Below are positions 33,947-41,030 of a stretch of 64,000 nucleotides of DNA, in pieces. This DNA comes from Sphingomonas hengshuiensis (lineage in GTDB: Bacteria; Pseudomonadota; Alphaproteobacteria; Sphingomonadales; Sphingomonadaceae): contig NZ_CP010836.1 of assembly GCF_000935025.1 (NCBI RefSeq), positions 2,976,001-3,040,000 of the forward strand. Direction: 5' to 3'. The notes beneath the pieces were generated by a model, which did no database searches, was not told the DNA's origin, and worked only from the letters and a program-made list of their open reading frames with translations. The translations under genes were made by a program, and so were the position numbers. Positions within the stretch are counted from its first letter, which is position 1. Each line of letters opens with the position of its first letter.

Positions 33947-34597
33947 TCAACCGAGCCGGATCATGCTGACGAACAGATACAGATTGTAGATTTGCAGCAG
34001 CACCGCGAACCCACCGAATAGGATCAGCGCGCGGCCGGGGCGGAACCCGGCCGGCCGGGCGAGGGGATGCTCGGGCAGCAATCCCGGCTCGGCGGGCTGG
34101 CCGCCCCATTGCGGGGAGGCGCGCCAAGCGAAAGCCGGCCGGTAGTAATCGCGGTAACAGAGCATCAGCCACAGATGCGGGAGAAGCACGCAGAGCCCGC
34201 CGACGATCATGTCGGCAACCGCCGCCAACAGTGCGGGCGTGTCCTGCGTGCCCCCGAGCCAGCGAGCAATATCGTCGAGAATCAGTGCGTCGAGCATGAA
34301 GGTGATGAACGCCACCGGCAGCGTCGCGGCCAGCAACAGCGGAACGGCCCGGTTGGCCAGCAGCGAAACGCCGAAGGCAATCTCCATGATCTTTGCCGCC
34401 TGGAAGAACCAGCCGGTGTTGATCATCTCGACGACGAGCATGTGCTTGATCCGCAGGTCTGCGGGCATTCCGACATGCGGCAGCATTGGAATGAAGCCGA
34501 AGAACCAGTTGAGCCCACTGAGCAAATAAAAGACGCCGAGCACGATCCGGGCCGCAAGCACCAATCGATCGAACAGGGTCCCGCTCGCGGACGTCAT
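33947..34597 (-). CDS. DoxX-like integral membrane protein (copy D)
   Basis: A 216-residue membrane protein with about five helices: LGVFYLLSGLNWFFGFIP, FFQAAKIMEIAFGVSLLANRAVPLLLA, VADMIVGGLCVLLPHLWLM and a C-terminal helix. SGLNWFFGFIP and the K.ME..FG..LLANR.VPL block match the other copies. The start ATG 34597 overlaps the stop of the flavin-reductase gene by four bases (ATGA). It is the fourth gene of the Rieske-headed operon. Function unknown. Confidence 0.75.
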   Translation of the reverse strand: MTSASGTLFDRLVLAARIVLGVFYLLSGLNWFFGFIPMLPHVGMPADLRIKHMLVVEMINTGWFFQAAKIMEIAFGVSLLANRAVPLLLAATLPVAFITFMLDALILDDIARWLGGTQDTPALLAAVADMIVGGLCVLLPHLWLMLCYRDYYRPAFAWRASPQWGGQPAEPGLLPEHPLARPAGFRPGRALILFGGFAVLLQIYNLYLFVSMIRLG

Positions 34598-35100
34598 GCC
34601 GGTTCCTGACGCGCCGGGCCGTCGGCGCCGACCCGCGCGAACCGGCCCAGGTGGAATAGCAATGGATCGTGATCGCACGCCTCGAAAGAGATCACGCGAC
34701 CGAGGAAGATCACGTGATCGCCACCCTCGAAGCGGTTCTCTACCCGGCATTCGAGATGCGCGAGGCAATCGTCGAACAGTGGCGCACCGCCCAGGCCCTC
34801 CCGCGTCACGATTCCGGCAAATTTGTCATCACCACGCACGGCGAAGCGCTTGGCGAGATCCTCCTGATGCGCGCCCAGGATATGGACGGCAAAGGTTTCG
34901 CACGCGGCAAATGCCCGCATCGAGCCCGCAGTCCGCGCCAGCGACCAGAGGATCAGCGGCGGATCGAGCGACACCGAATTATAGCTGTTTGCGGTTACGC
35001 CATATTTGCGCCCCTCGGCGTCGACCGTAGTGATCACGGTGACTCCGGTGGCAAAGCGCCCCAGCGCTTTCCTGAGTTCGGCGGGTTCGATTACGCTCAC
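34594..35100 (-). CDS. Flavin reductase (HpaC-like)
   Basis: A 168-residue flavin:NAD(P)H oxidoreductase of the flavin-reductase-like fold. The pattern LRKALGRFATGVTVITTVD, YGVTANSYNSVSLDPPLILWSL, FAVHILGAHQEDLAKRFA is typical of reductase partners of two-component monooxygenases. The obvious oxygenase partner is the acyl-CoA-dehydrogenase-fold protein at 38219. Within its own operon it sits between the YciI gene (20 bases upstream) and the DoxX-like gene. Confidence 0.85.
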   Translation of the reverse strand: MSVIEPAELRKALGRFATGVTVITTVDAEGRKYGVTANSYNSVSLDPPLILWSLARTAGSMRAFAACETFAVHILGAHQEDLAKRFAVRGDDKFAGIVTREGLGGAPLFDDCLAHLECRVENRFEGGDHVIFLGRVISFEACDHDPLLFHLGRFARVGADGPARQEPA

Positions 35101-35120
35101 AAGAGGCTTTCGATTGAGGG

Positions 35121-35408
35121 CTAGGCCGGCTTGTGCATCGCGGCGATGCGATAACGGCGGACCGATACGAGTTCGAACACGCCGGCCGCGACATAGGGAT
35201 CGGCCGAGGCGATCTCGCCGGCGCCTGCCTCATCATCCGCCTGCACGATCACGACGCTGCCGATCGGTCGCTCTTCAGCGTCGAGCAACGGCCCGGCGAG
35301 CGCCATGTCTGCGCCGAGGCGCTTGCGATAGGCGATATGTTCGCCACGCAAGGCGTCGCGCGCGGCGGCGTTGCCCAGGTCGCGATACTCGACAAGGAAA
35401 TGCACCAT
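35121..35408 (-). CDS. YciI-family small protein
   Basis: A 95-residue YciI-like protein: MVHFLVEYRD, then the family's His/Asp region around RGEHIAYRKRLGADMALAGPLLD and GSVVIVQADD, with DPYVAAGVFELVSVRRY at the end. Related proteins include a dehalogenase domain and muconolactone-isomerase-like folds, so it might help an isomerisation or ring-fission step. The start lies two bases after the Rieske stop, so it is co-translated with the oxygenase. Confidence 0.78.
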   Translation of the reverse strand: MVHFLVEYRDLGNAAARDALRGEHIAYRKRLGADMALAGPLLDAEERPIGSVVIVQADDEAGAGEIASADPYVAAGVFELVSVRRYRIAAMHKPA

Positions 35409-35410
35409 GC

Positions 35411-36676
35411 TCAGGCGGCCGCGCCGACGGGCTGGAGGTTTTCCGCCAGCGGCTGGAGTTCCTGCCATTTGCGCTCGGGCTCGAAGAAGAAGGTCTCGGC
35501 GGTGATCTGGGTCCAGTCGAACGCGCCCTGATCGGCCTGGGGGACTTCGCCGGTCTCGATCATATGCCGCACGGTCTTGAGCATCATCCGGCGAAAGGCG
35601 ACGACGGCCATGTCCGAACGGCCAAGATGCTCCTTGGTGCGGTCCACCATCCGGCCCATCGTCTCGCTCACCGCATGGTCCTGCAGGGCCACGCCCGAAA
35701 TGCCGGACATGTTGGCCGTGCGCATCATGTCGCGATCCTGATTGTACCAAACGCTCATTCCGTTGGTCTTGAAGAAATTCTCGTCATGGGGCGTGTTGGC
35801 CTCCGCCATGCGGTGCGCGCGATCGATCGTCTGACCGGGATCGTAAAAGAACTGGATGTGCCACGTGCTGTAATCGTCGCGCGGCACGAAGGCGTTGACC
35901 AGGCGCCGGTTGCGGCGGAATTCGGGCGCCTTGGGCCCATCGGGCGGGATGAAGGTGTAGAAGGGCATCGGGACCTGGGTCATGCGCCCGTTCTTGAGGT
36001 TCTCGTCGGCGTTGCGCACTGCGCAGTAGCGCATGCCATAGCGGGTAAACTCGACCTCGAGCTTGGGGCGCAGGTCCTTCTCGTGCGGCCATTTCGCCGG
36101 ATGCTCCCAGGCGCTTTCCTTGTGCAAGATGCCTGCGTGCGAGGAATCGACCGCGCCTTCGAGCGCCTGCGAATAATTGCATTCGTAGATGACCTTGAAC
36201 GCCTCGCAGCTCCCCTCCGGCATATCGAACCAGGGAAAATGCGGGAATTCGGGCTCGCGTTCGGCAGGCCCCATATAGGTCCATACCATACCGCCGGCGA
36301 CGCGCGTGGGATAGGCCTTGACCTTCATCGCCTTGGCCAGCTTCGAATTTTCCGGCTCGGCGGGGGTATCGAGGCACTGGCCGGTCACGTCGAACTTCCA
36401 GCCGTGGAACAGGCAACGCAGCCCGCACTCGCCGTTGACGCCCAGCGCGAGCGACGTGCCGCGATGCGGGCAATGTTCGTCGAGCAACCCGATCCGGCCC
36501 TGGCTGTCCATGAAGGCAACCAGATCCTCGCCCAGCAGGCGGATGCGCACCGGCTTCCCGTCCGCGACCAATTCCTGGGTCAGCAGCGCCGGCATCCAGA
36601 ACCGCCGCATCAAATTGCCCATCGGGGTGTCGGGGCCGATGCGGCAAAGCAGTTCGTTATCATCGTGAGAGAGCAT
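35411..36676 (-). CDS. Rieske oxygenase large subunit, phthalate-dioxygenase / LigXa-like
   Basis: A 421-residue aromatic-ring or O-demethylating oxygenase. The Rieske centre is EHCPHRGTSLALG and CLFHGWKFD; the mononuclear iron motif is ALEGAVDSSHAGILH. Overall it resembles phthalate 4,5-dioxygenase and the biphenyl-type O-demethylase oxygenase LigXa of Sphingobium SYK-6. The electron partners would be the ferredoxin and reductase at 53375-54951. Start at ATG 36676. It heads a six-gene minus-strand operon. Next to LigZ- and LigY-like genes, O-demethylation of a biaryl acid is my favoured role; ring dioxygenation is the alternative. Confidence 0.85.
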   Translation of the reverse strand: MLSHDDNELLCRIGPDTPMGNLMRRFWMPALLTQELVADGKPVRIRLLGEDLVAFMDSQGRIGLLDEHCPHRGTSLALGVNGECGLRCLFHGWKFDVTGQCLDTPAEPENSKLAKAMKVKAYPTRVAGGMVWTYMGPAEREPEFPHFPWFDMPEGSCEAFKVIYECNYSQALEGAVDSSHAGILHKESAWEHPAKWPHEKDLRPKLEVEFTRYGMRYCAVRNADENLKNGRMTQVPMPFYTFIPPDGPKAPEFRRNRRLVNAFVPRDDYSTWHIQFFYDPGQTIDRAHRMAEANTPHDENFFKTNGMSVWYNQDRDMMRTANMSGISGVALQDHAVSETMGRMVDRTKEHLGRSDMAVVAFRRMMLKTVRHMIETGEVPQADQGAFDWTQITAETFFFEPERKWQELQPLAENLQPVGAAA

Positions 36677-36690
36677 TGACGCACCCGGGT

Positions 36691-36702
36691 TTGTTAGACA
36701 AT
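36691..36702. promoter_or_regulatory. Motif-B operator candidate (TTGTTAGACAAT)
   Basis: TTGT-TAG-ACAA is a perfect 4-bp dyad with three-base spacer, the layout of FadR/GntR operators, and differs at one base from the 12-mers at 14424 and 58771. An AT-rich stretch (TTATATTAT, 36706-36714) beside it could hold -10 elements for the Rieske operon or the small plus-strand gene. Confidence 0.5.
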
Positions 36703-36764
36703 AAGTTATATTATCCTGCCGTGACGCGAAAGTCACTAGCTATCGTGCCCTCGGAGAAGCTGTT

Positions 36765-37058
36765 TTGGATCTCGACGACGTCCTGCCCGTGGAGAATTTT
36801 TCCGATCTGACGATCCAGTTGCTGTCGGAGCGGCTCCTGCGCTCGCGTTCGCCCGAACAGTTCATCTATCGCGAAAGCGAAATGGACGAGCTTTGGCGGT
36901 TGCTCGACATCGCGATTCGCTCGGGCGATCCCGACGGACTTCGCGACGAGGCAAGGCTGCGGCAGATGCGCGAGATCGTTCACCGCGCGCACGATCTGGT
37001 CGGGATGGACGGCAAGCCGCAAGAGGCGGCCGCGGTGCTTCGCGAAGCGCTGGTCTGA
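36765..37058 (+). CDS. Small protein of unknown function, 97 residues
   Basis: I do not recognise it. The product is acidic and mostly helical by appearance, without Cys, membrane segment or signal peptide: it begins MDLDDVLPVENFSDL, has a repeated Leu/Arg pattern (LLSERLLRSRSPEQF, MDELWRLLDIA) and ends QEAAAVLREALV. Start TTG 36765 has GGAG eight bases ahead. It diverges from the Rieske operon and converges on the LigZ-like gene, so it may be an accessory or assembly factor for one of them; that is inference. Confidence 0.55.
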   Translation: MDLDDVLPVENFSDLTIQLLSERLLRSRSPEQFIYRESEMDELWRLLDIAIRSGDPDGLRDEARLRQMREIVHRAHDLVGMDGKPQEAAAVLREALV

Positions 37059-37070
37059 AACGCCCCCTCC

Positions 37071-38063
37071 TCAACGCCAATAGACGAAGCCCATCGCATT
37101 GCCCGTGCCGGCTTCGCTGCGATAACAGGGCACGTAATCGAGGACATGCGGCTCCAGCCCCCGTTGAGCCATCGCGCTTGCCACGGGCATCCAGTTCTTC
37201 ATTTCCGACGTGCCGTCGCGGAACGTTTTCTCGCCCAGCGCCAGCGCGGGCTCGAAATCGCGATTTCGGATTGCATCGAGGAAAGTGCGATCGACGCTCT
37301 CGTCGATCACGAAATGGGTCAGCCCACCGCTGGCGATCAGCGCAACGCGCTTGTCGCTATCCCATCCCCGGATCGCTTCGAGCAGCGATCCGCCGAGCTT
37401 GTAGCAGCGGCGCGCGCTGGGCTGGTTGGGGGGATAGAAGGTATTGATTGTCACCATCACGCTGGGGCACGGTCGATCGCGCATGATGCGGCGATAGACG
37501 AAGCCCCAGGCGTGCGGAGTCTCGCTGCGCGGCATCTGGGCGAGCGCGGCGACATCGAATTCGTCCGTCATCGCCTGACGGATGATAGCCAGTGCGAGGT
37601 CCGGGCACCCCGGATAGTCTGCGCCGCCGGCGGGGATGTACCCCTTGAGCGAGGCTTCGATCCCCGGAGGTAATTCCTTGAGCCGTTCGGGGCCGAATTC
37701 ATAATTGGTGATGGTATCGCCATAATGGACCGCGAAGGCGGGATTGAGCGCGGGGCGATAAATCTCGTTCTGGTCGTTGCCGACGACCACCGCGACATCG
37801 ATCCGGGCTTCCTCGAACAAGTCCGCCAGCCGCTCGATATTGGCCTGGCACCGCGCCTGCCGCTCGTCCCACACCGCCTTGACCGTCTGTTCGGCGAGGC
37901 CTTCACCCGCGCGTGCGGCGACCAGTTCGTCGAACGACCAGGTTCCCCCCTTCCACGCGTGGCAATTGGCCTTGTCGGCGGGAACGCGCACGCCCCAGGT
38001 CTCGGTTTTGGTCACCAGCATCGGTCCGTGGCTGGTTCCGATACCCAATACGATCTCGGCCAT
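37071..38063 (-). CDS. ligZ: LigB-family extradiol ring-cleavage dioxygenase, LigZ-like
   Basis: A 330-residue type-II extradiol dioxygenase using Fe(II). The first iron ligand is in GIGTSHGPML near the N-terminus; VVGNDQNEIY, SVMVTINTFYPPNQP and VALIASGGLTHFVID hold the remaining ligand and catalytic regions. The N-terminus (MAEIVLGIGTSHGPM) and the end (CYRSEAGTGNAMGFVYWR) fit the subgroup of LigZ, which opens the ring of O-demethylated biphenyl acids. No separate alpha subunit (LigA) is seen, as for LigZ. Start ATG 38063; a motif-A site separates it from the divergent monooxygenase gene. Confidence 0.78.
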   Translation of the reverse strand: MAEIVLGIGTSHGPMLVTKTETWGVRVPADKANCHAWKGGTWSFDELVAARAGEGLAEQTVKAVWDERQARCQANIERLADLFEEARIDVAVVVGNDQNEIYRPALNPAFAVHYGDTITNYEFGPERLKELPPGIEASLKGYIPAGGADYPGCPDLALAIIRQAMTDEFDVAALAQMPRSETPHAWGFVYRRIMRDRPCPSVMVTINTFYPPNQPSARRCYKLGGSLLEAIRGWDSDKRVALIASGGLTHFVIDESVDRTFLDAIRNRDFEPALALGEKTFRDGTSEMKNWMPVASAMAQRGLEPHVLDYVPCYRSEAGTGNAMGFVYWR

Positions 38064-38150
38064 GATGCGTGAAACTCCCTGTTGCCTGAGGCTTACGCCG
38101 CATGCCGACCGCAGCGGCACTTGATGCGTCACCCATTATCGGCTACCTTA

Positions 38151-38163
38151 ATTGTATACCAAT
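38151..38163. promoter_or_regulatory. Motif-A operator (ATTGTATACCAAT)
   Basis: The 13-mer is the exact reverse complement of ATTGGTATACAAT at 58866-58878. ATTG and CAAT form the outer arms around GTATAC. It is placed between the divergent LigZ-like and monooxygenase genes. Confidence 0.65.
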
Positions 38164-38218
38164 CCTGTTTGGGCTAGTCAAACCCGGCAGGGAGTCGCCT
38201 CACGAGAAGGGATTTGAG

Positions 38219-39454
38219 ATGGCAAGCAAGGCCGATACGATGGATGGCACGCTCGACGTTCAGGCTGACTGGCCGGTCGTGGAGACGAGCGCCGACGCAT
38301 TGGCGAAAGTGCGTGCGCTGCTGCCCGAGATCGGCGCGAGCGACGCCAAGTTCGAGCAGGACCGGCGCGTTTCCGACGCCGTGGTCGAATCGATGCGCGC
38401 GAGCGGGTTGTTCGGGCTGGTGATGCCCCGCAATCTGGGCGGTTCAGAGCGCGGTTTCGCGGATCTCGTCCGGGTGACTGCCGAGATTGGCGCGGTTTCG
38501 GGCTCGGCTGCCTGGGTCTATGGCGTGCTCGCCGGGCATAGCTGGCTAATAAACCTGTTCCCCGAGGAAGCGCAGCGCGACGTGATGCGCGATCCGACGA
38601 CGTTGATCGCGACGGTGTTCCGGCTGGCCGGCGAAGTCGTCGAAGAAGGGGACGGCTATCGGCTAAGCGGGGGGCTCGGCCGCTTCTGCTCGGGTATCGA
38701 TTATGCGACCTGGGTGATCATCGGCAACGCCGTCAAGCGCGCCGACGGCAGCGTCGAGCCGCGCTTTTTCGTGGTGCCCAAATCGGACATTCAGGTGCTC
38801 GACGATTGGCACACGATGGGCATGCGCGCGACCGGGAGCCGCTCGATCAAGATCGACGACGCCTTCATTCCAGCGTATCGCAGCTGTTCGCTCGCCGACA
38901 TGCTCCGTGGGTCGACCCCGGGCGCGCGCGTCCATGACGGTGCGATCTACCGGATGCCCTTCTCCAGCGTCGCGCCTTTCTCGATCGTCGGTGCGCCGCT
39001 CGGCATGGCCAAGGGCATGGTCCAGCGCTTCGCGCAGGAACTGGGCGGCAAGCTGGCCGGCGCCGATCCGCTCGACATCGCGGAGCAATCCGCGACGCTC
39101 GCGCGCATCGCCGAAGCCTCGGCCGAGATCGACGCGGCGCTCGCGCTGGTGATTTCCGATGCCGAGATGATCGATCGCGCCACCGATCCGCGCGAGATTA
39201 CTCCGCTGCTCAGCGCGCAGATATCGCGCGACTGGGCCTGGGCGGTCCAGCGCGCCCGCCACGCCGCGAACCGCATCTTCGAGGCGTCAGGCGGGACCGC
39301 GATCTACGACGGCCAGGCGATGCAGCAGATGTTCCGCGACTTGAATTCCGGCGCGCAGCATTTCGCCTTCACCTGGGATCGCGCGATGACCGGCTATGGA
39401 CGCGCCGCAGCGGGGCTAAAGGCTGGCGATTTCACCCTTCCCAAGCGCAAGTGA
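38219..39454 (+). CDS. Flavin-dependent monooxygenase, acyl-CoA dehydrogenase fold (HsaA-like)
   Basis: A 411-residue group D flavin monooxygenase, oxygenase component of a two-component system. It has the acyl-CoA-dehydrogenase layout: helical N-terminal part with MRASGLFGLVMPRNLGGSERGF, the mid-domain SGGLGRFCSGIDYATW and WHTMGMRATGSRSIKIDD, and the C-terminal bundle with FEASGGTAIYDGQAMQQMFRDL. Relatives hydroxylate phenols or sulfur compounds with FMNH2 or FADH2 supplied by a reductase, here likely the protein at 34594. GAGAAGGG precedes ATG 38219. It heads a plus-strand set with DoxX-like E, a small membrane protein and an amidohydrolase. Confidence 0.82.
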   Translation: MASKADTMDGTLDVQADWPVVETSADALAKVRALLPEIGASDAKFEQDRRVSDAVVESMRASGLFGLVMPRNLGGSERGFADLVRVTAEIGAVSGSAAWVYGVLAGHSWLINLFPEEAQRDVMRDPTTLIATVFRLAGEVVEEGDGYRLSGGLGRFCSGIDYATWVIIGNAVKRADGSVEPRFFVVPKSDIQVLDDWHTMGMRATGSRSIKIDDAFIPAYRSCSLADMLRGSTPGARVHDGAIYRMPFSSVAPFSIVGAPLGMAKGMVQRFAQELGGKLAGADPLDIAEQSATLARIAEASAEIDAALALVISDAEMIDRATDPREITPLLSAQISRDWAWAVQRARHAANRIFEASGGTAIYDGQAMQQMFRDLNSGAQHFAFTWDRAMTGYGRAAAGLKAGDFTLPKRK

Positions 39455-39487
39455 AGCGAGTCAGTCTTACGGGATAGGGGAAAGGTG

Positions 39488-39937
39488 ATGTGGCGCGCGA
39501 TCGAGAAATATGGAGTGATCTTCTGCCGCTTCTATCTGGGCGGATTCAACTTAATTTCGGGTCTCAACTACTTCATTCTGTTCTGGCCCCAGCCGAAGAT
39601 CGCCGACACCGCAGGCAATGCGTTCGTGCTCGCGTCGATGGAGCTCAACCTTTTCACGATCGCCAAGTTTATCGAGATATTCGGCGGCGCCTGCCTGGTA
39701 TTCAATCGCTTCGTTCCGCTCGGGCTGGTGGTGCTGATGCCGGTGACGCTCAACATCTTCCTGGTCAACGTGCCCTGGTCGCCTTTTCCGCACATCCAGA
39801 TGTCGGTCGCGCGCAATCTGGCGATGCACCTGGTCCTGCTCGCGGCCTATGCCAACTATTTCTATCCGATGCTCAGATTCCGCTCGGCGCCGCAGCCGGT
39901 CTGGCGCGACCCGGCACGGATCATACGGTCTCTCTGA
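39488..39937 (+). CDS. DoxX-like integral membrane protein (copy E)
   Basis: A 149-residue protein with four helices, the shortest copy: FYLGGFNLISGLNYFILFWP, FTIAKFIEIFGGACLVFNRFVPLGLVVLMPVTLNIFLVN and a last helix AMHLVLLAAYANYFYP. SGLNYF, the KF.E.FGG..L..NRFVPL block and the YANYFYPML ending match the other copies. GGGGAAAGG precedes ATG 39488. It follows the monooxygenase gene by 33 bases. Function unknown. Confidence 0.75.
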   Translation: MWRAIEKYGVIFCRFYLGGFNLISGLNYFILFWPQPKIADTAGNAFVLASMELNLFTIAKFIEIFGGACLVFNRFVPLGLVVLMPVTLNIFLVNVPWSPFPHIQMSVARNLAMHLVLLAAYANYFYPMLRFRSAPQPVWRDPARIIRSL

Positions 39938-39952
39938 CGAGAAAGGCAGAAT

Positions 39953-40156
39953 ATGCCCACTTTCGCTTTCGCCCTGGACGGCAAAGCCGATCTGATGAGC
40001 CTCAATCCGCTCGAGATGACCAATTTCGAGATGATGGGCGCGATTTTCGGCATTGGCGGCGTGCTCCTTGCACTGCTGCTGCGGCACCACGCGGCGAAGC
40101 GCCAACTCCCCCATGTCTTCACCGCCACCGAGACCGAAGAGGATTCGATCCTCTAG
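39953..40156 (+). CDS. Small single-helix membrane protein, 67 residues
   Basis: No family recognised. About 27 polar residues precede one helix (MMGAIFGIGGVLLALLLRHH), followed by a charged tail KRQLPHVFTATETEEDSIL. GAAAGG lies six bases before ATG 39953. It is packed between the DoxX-like gene (15 bases) and the amidohydrolase gene (10 bases), so it is part of the operon and may be a small partner of the DoxX-like protein. Confidence 0.6.
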   Translation: MPTFAFALDGKADLMSLNPLEMTNFEMMGAIFGIGGVLLALLLRHHAAKRQLPHVFTATETEEDSIL

Positions 40157-40166
40157 AAGGAAATCC

Positions 40167-40973
40167 ATGCCCCCGATCGACGCGCACTGCCACGCCTCGC
40201 CGCTCTGGTACGAACCGGTCGAGGTCCTGCTGTTCCAGATGGACCGGGGCGGCGTCGAAAAGGCCGTCCTTACCCAGTTGCTCGGCCAGTTCCACAACGA
40301 CTATCAGCAGGAGTGCGTCAAGCGCTTCCCGACTCGGCTCGCCAGTGTCGGCGCCGTCGATCCGCAAGCCCTGGATGCGCCGCAACAGGTACGGAAATGG
40401 GCAGGCCGCGGCATGGTGGGCCTGCGCCTGCGCCCCGATGCGCGCAGCCCCGCCGGAGATCCGTTCGCGATCTGGCGCGCTGCTGCCGACGCCGGTCTCG
40501 CGATCAGTTGCGCGGGACCCACGGCGCTGTTTCTGTCGGAGGGCTTTGCCGAGCTGGCCGCAGCATTTCCGCACATGCCGTTCATCCTCGAACATCTTGG
40601 CGGCTGGGTGCGGCCCGATTGCGATCGGAGCGACGCCAGCTGGCAAGCCATTCTGGCGCTTGCCCGCCTCGCCAATGTCAGCATGAAGATCGCCGCGCTG
40701 GGCCAGCTCGCCCCGCGCCCGATCAGTCAGCGACTGCCTGAGGCGCCCCCAATTCTCGATGATGCCGAGGGCGCGCGACTGATTCAGGCACTCGACGCCT
40801 TCGGTGCCGCACGGTTGCTCTGGGGGAGCGACTTTCCCGTGGTTTCTTCGCGCGAGGGCTATGGAAACGCACTGGCCTGGACGCGCGCATTGTTCGCCGA
40901 TCGGCCCCCGGCCGAGGCGGACGCGATATTCCGTGGCAATGCCCAGCGGATTTTCTTCGGAGATCGGCCTTGA
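40167..40973 (+). CDS. Amidohydrolase-2 family protein (LigI/LigW group)
   Basis: A 268-residue TIM-barrel metal enzyme. The metal set is visible: IDAHCHASP (His7, His9), FILEHLGGWV, and LLWGSDFPVVSS (Asp). This family includes 2-pyrone-4,6-dicarboxylate hydrolase (LigI) and aromatic decarboxylases such as LigW. AAGGAAA precedes ATG 40167. In a LigZ/LigY-type setting a decarboxylase or lactone hydrolase is expected, but the sequence does not decide between them. Confidence 0.78.
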   Translation: MPPIDAHCHASPLWYEPVEVLLFQMDRGGVEKAVLTQLLGQFHNDYQQECVKRFPTRLASVGAVDPQALDAPQQVRKWAGRGMVGLRLRPDARSPAGDPFAIWRAAADAGLAISCAGPTALFLSEGFAELAAAFPHMPFILEHLGGWVRPDCDRSDASWQAILALARLANVSMKIAALGQLAPRPISQRLPEAPPILDDAEGARLIQALDAFGAARLLWGSDFPVVSSREGYGNALAWTRALFADRPPAEADAIFRGNAQRIFFGDRP

Positions 40974-40986
40974 ACCCATTTTGAAT

Positions 40987-41030
40987 ATTGCTATACAAAA
41001 CGGTATATCATTGTGACGGGATTGTATCAT
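40987..41030. promoter_or_regulatory. Cluster of motif-A sites overlapping a start codon
   Basis: Three related elements follow one another: ATTGCTATACAA (40987-40998), GGTATATCATTG (41002-41013) and ATTGTATCAT (41021-41030). The last covers the ATG of the next gene (41029), so a bound regulator could block both transcription and ribosome access. Confidence 0.5.

Noticed and set aside
36765..37058. LigA-type alpha subunit for the extradiol dioxygenase
   Set aside because: The length is too short, and none of the LigA sequence features are visible; the LigZ type works without it.
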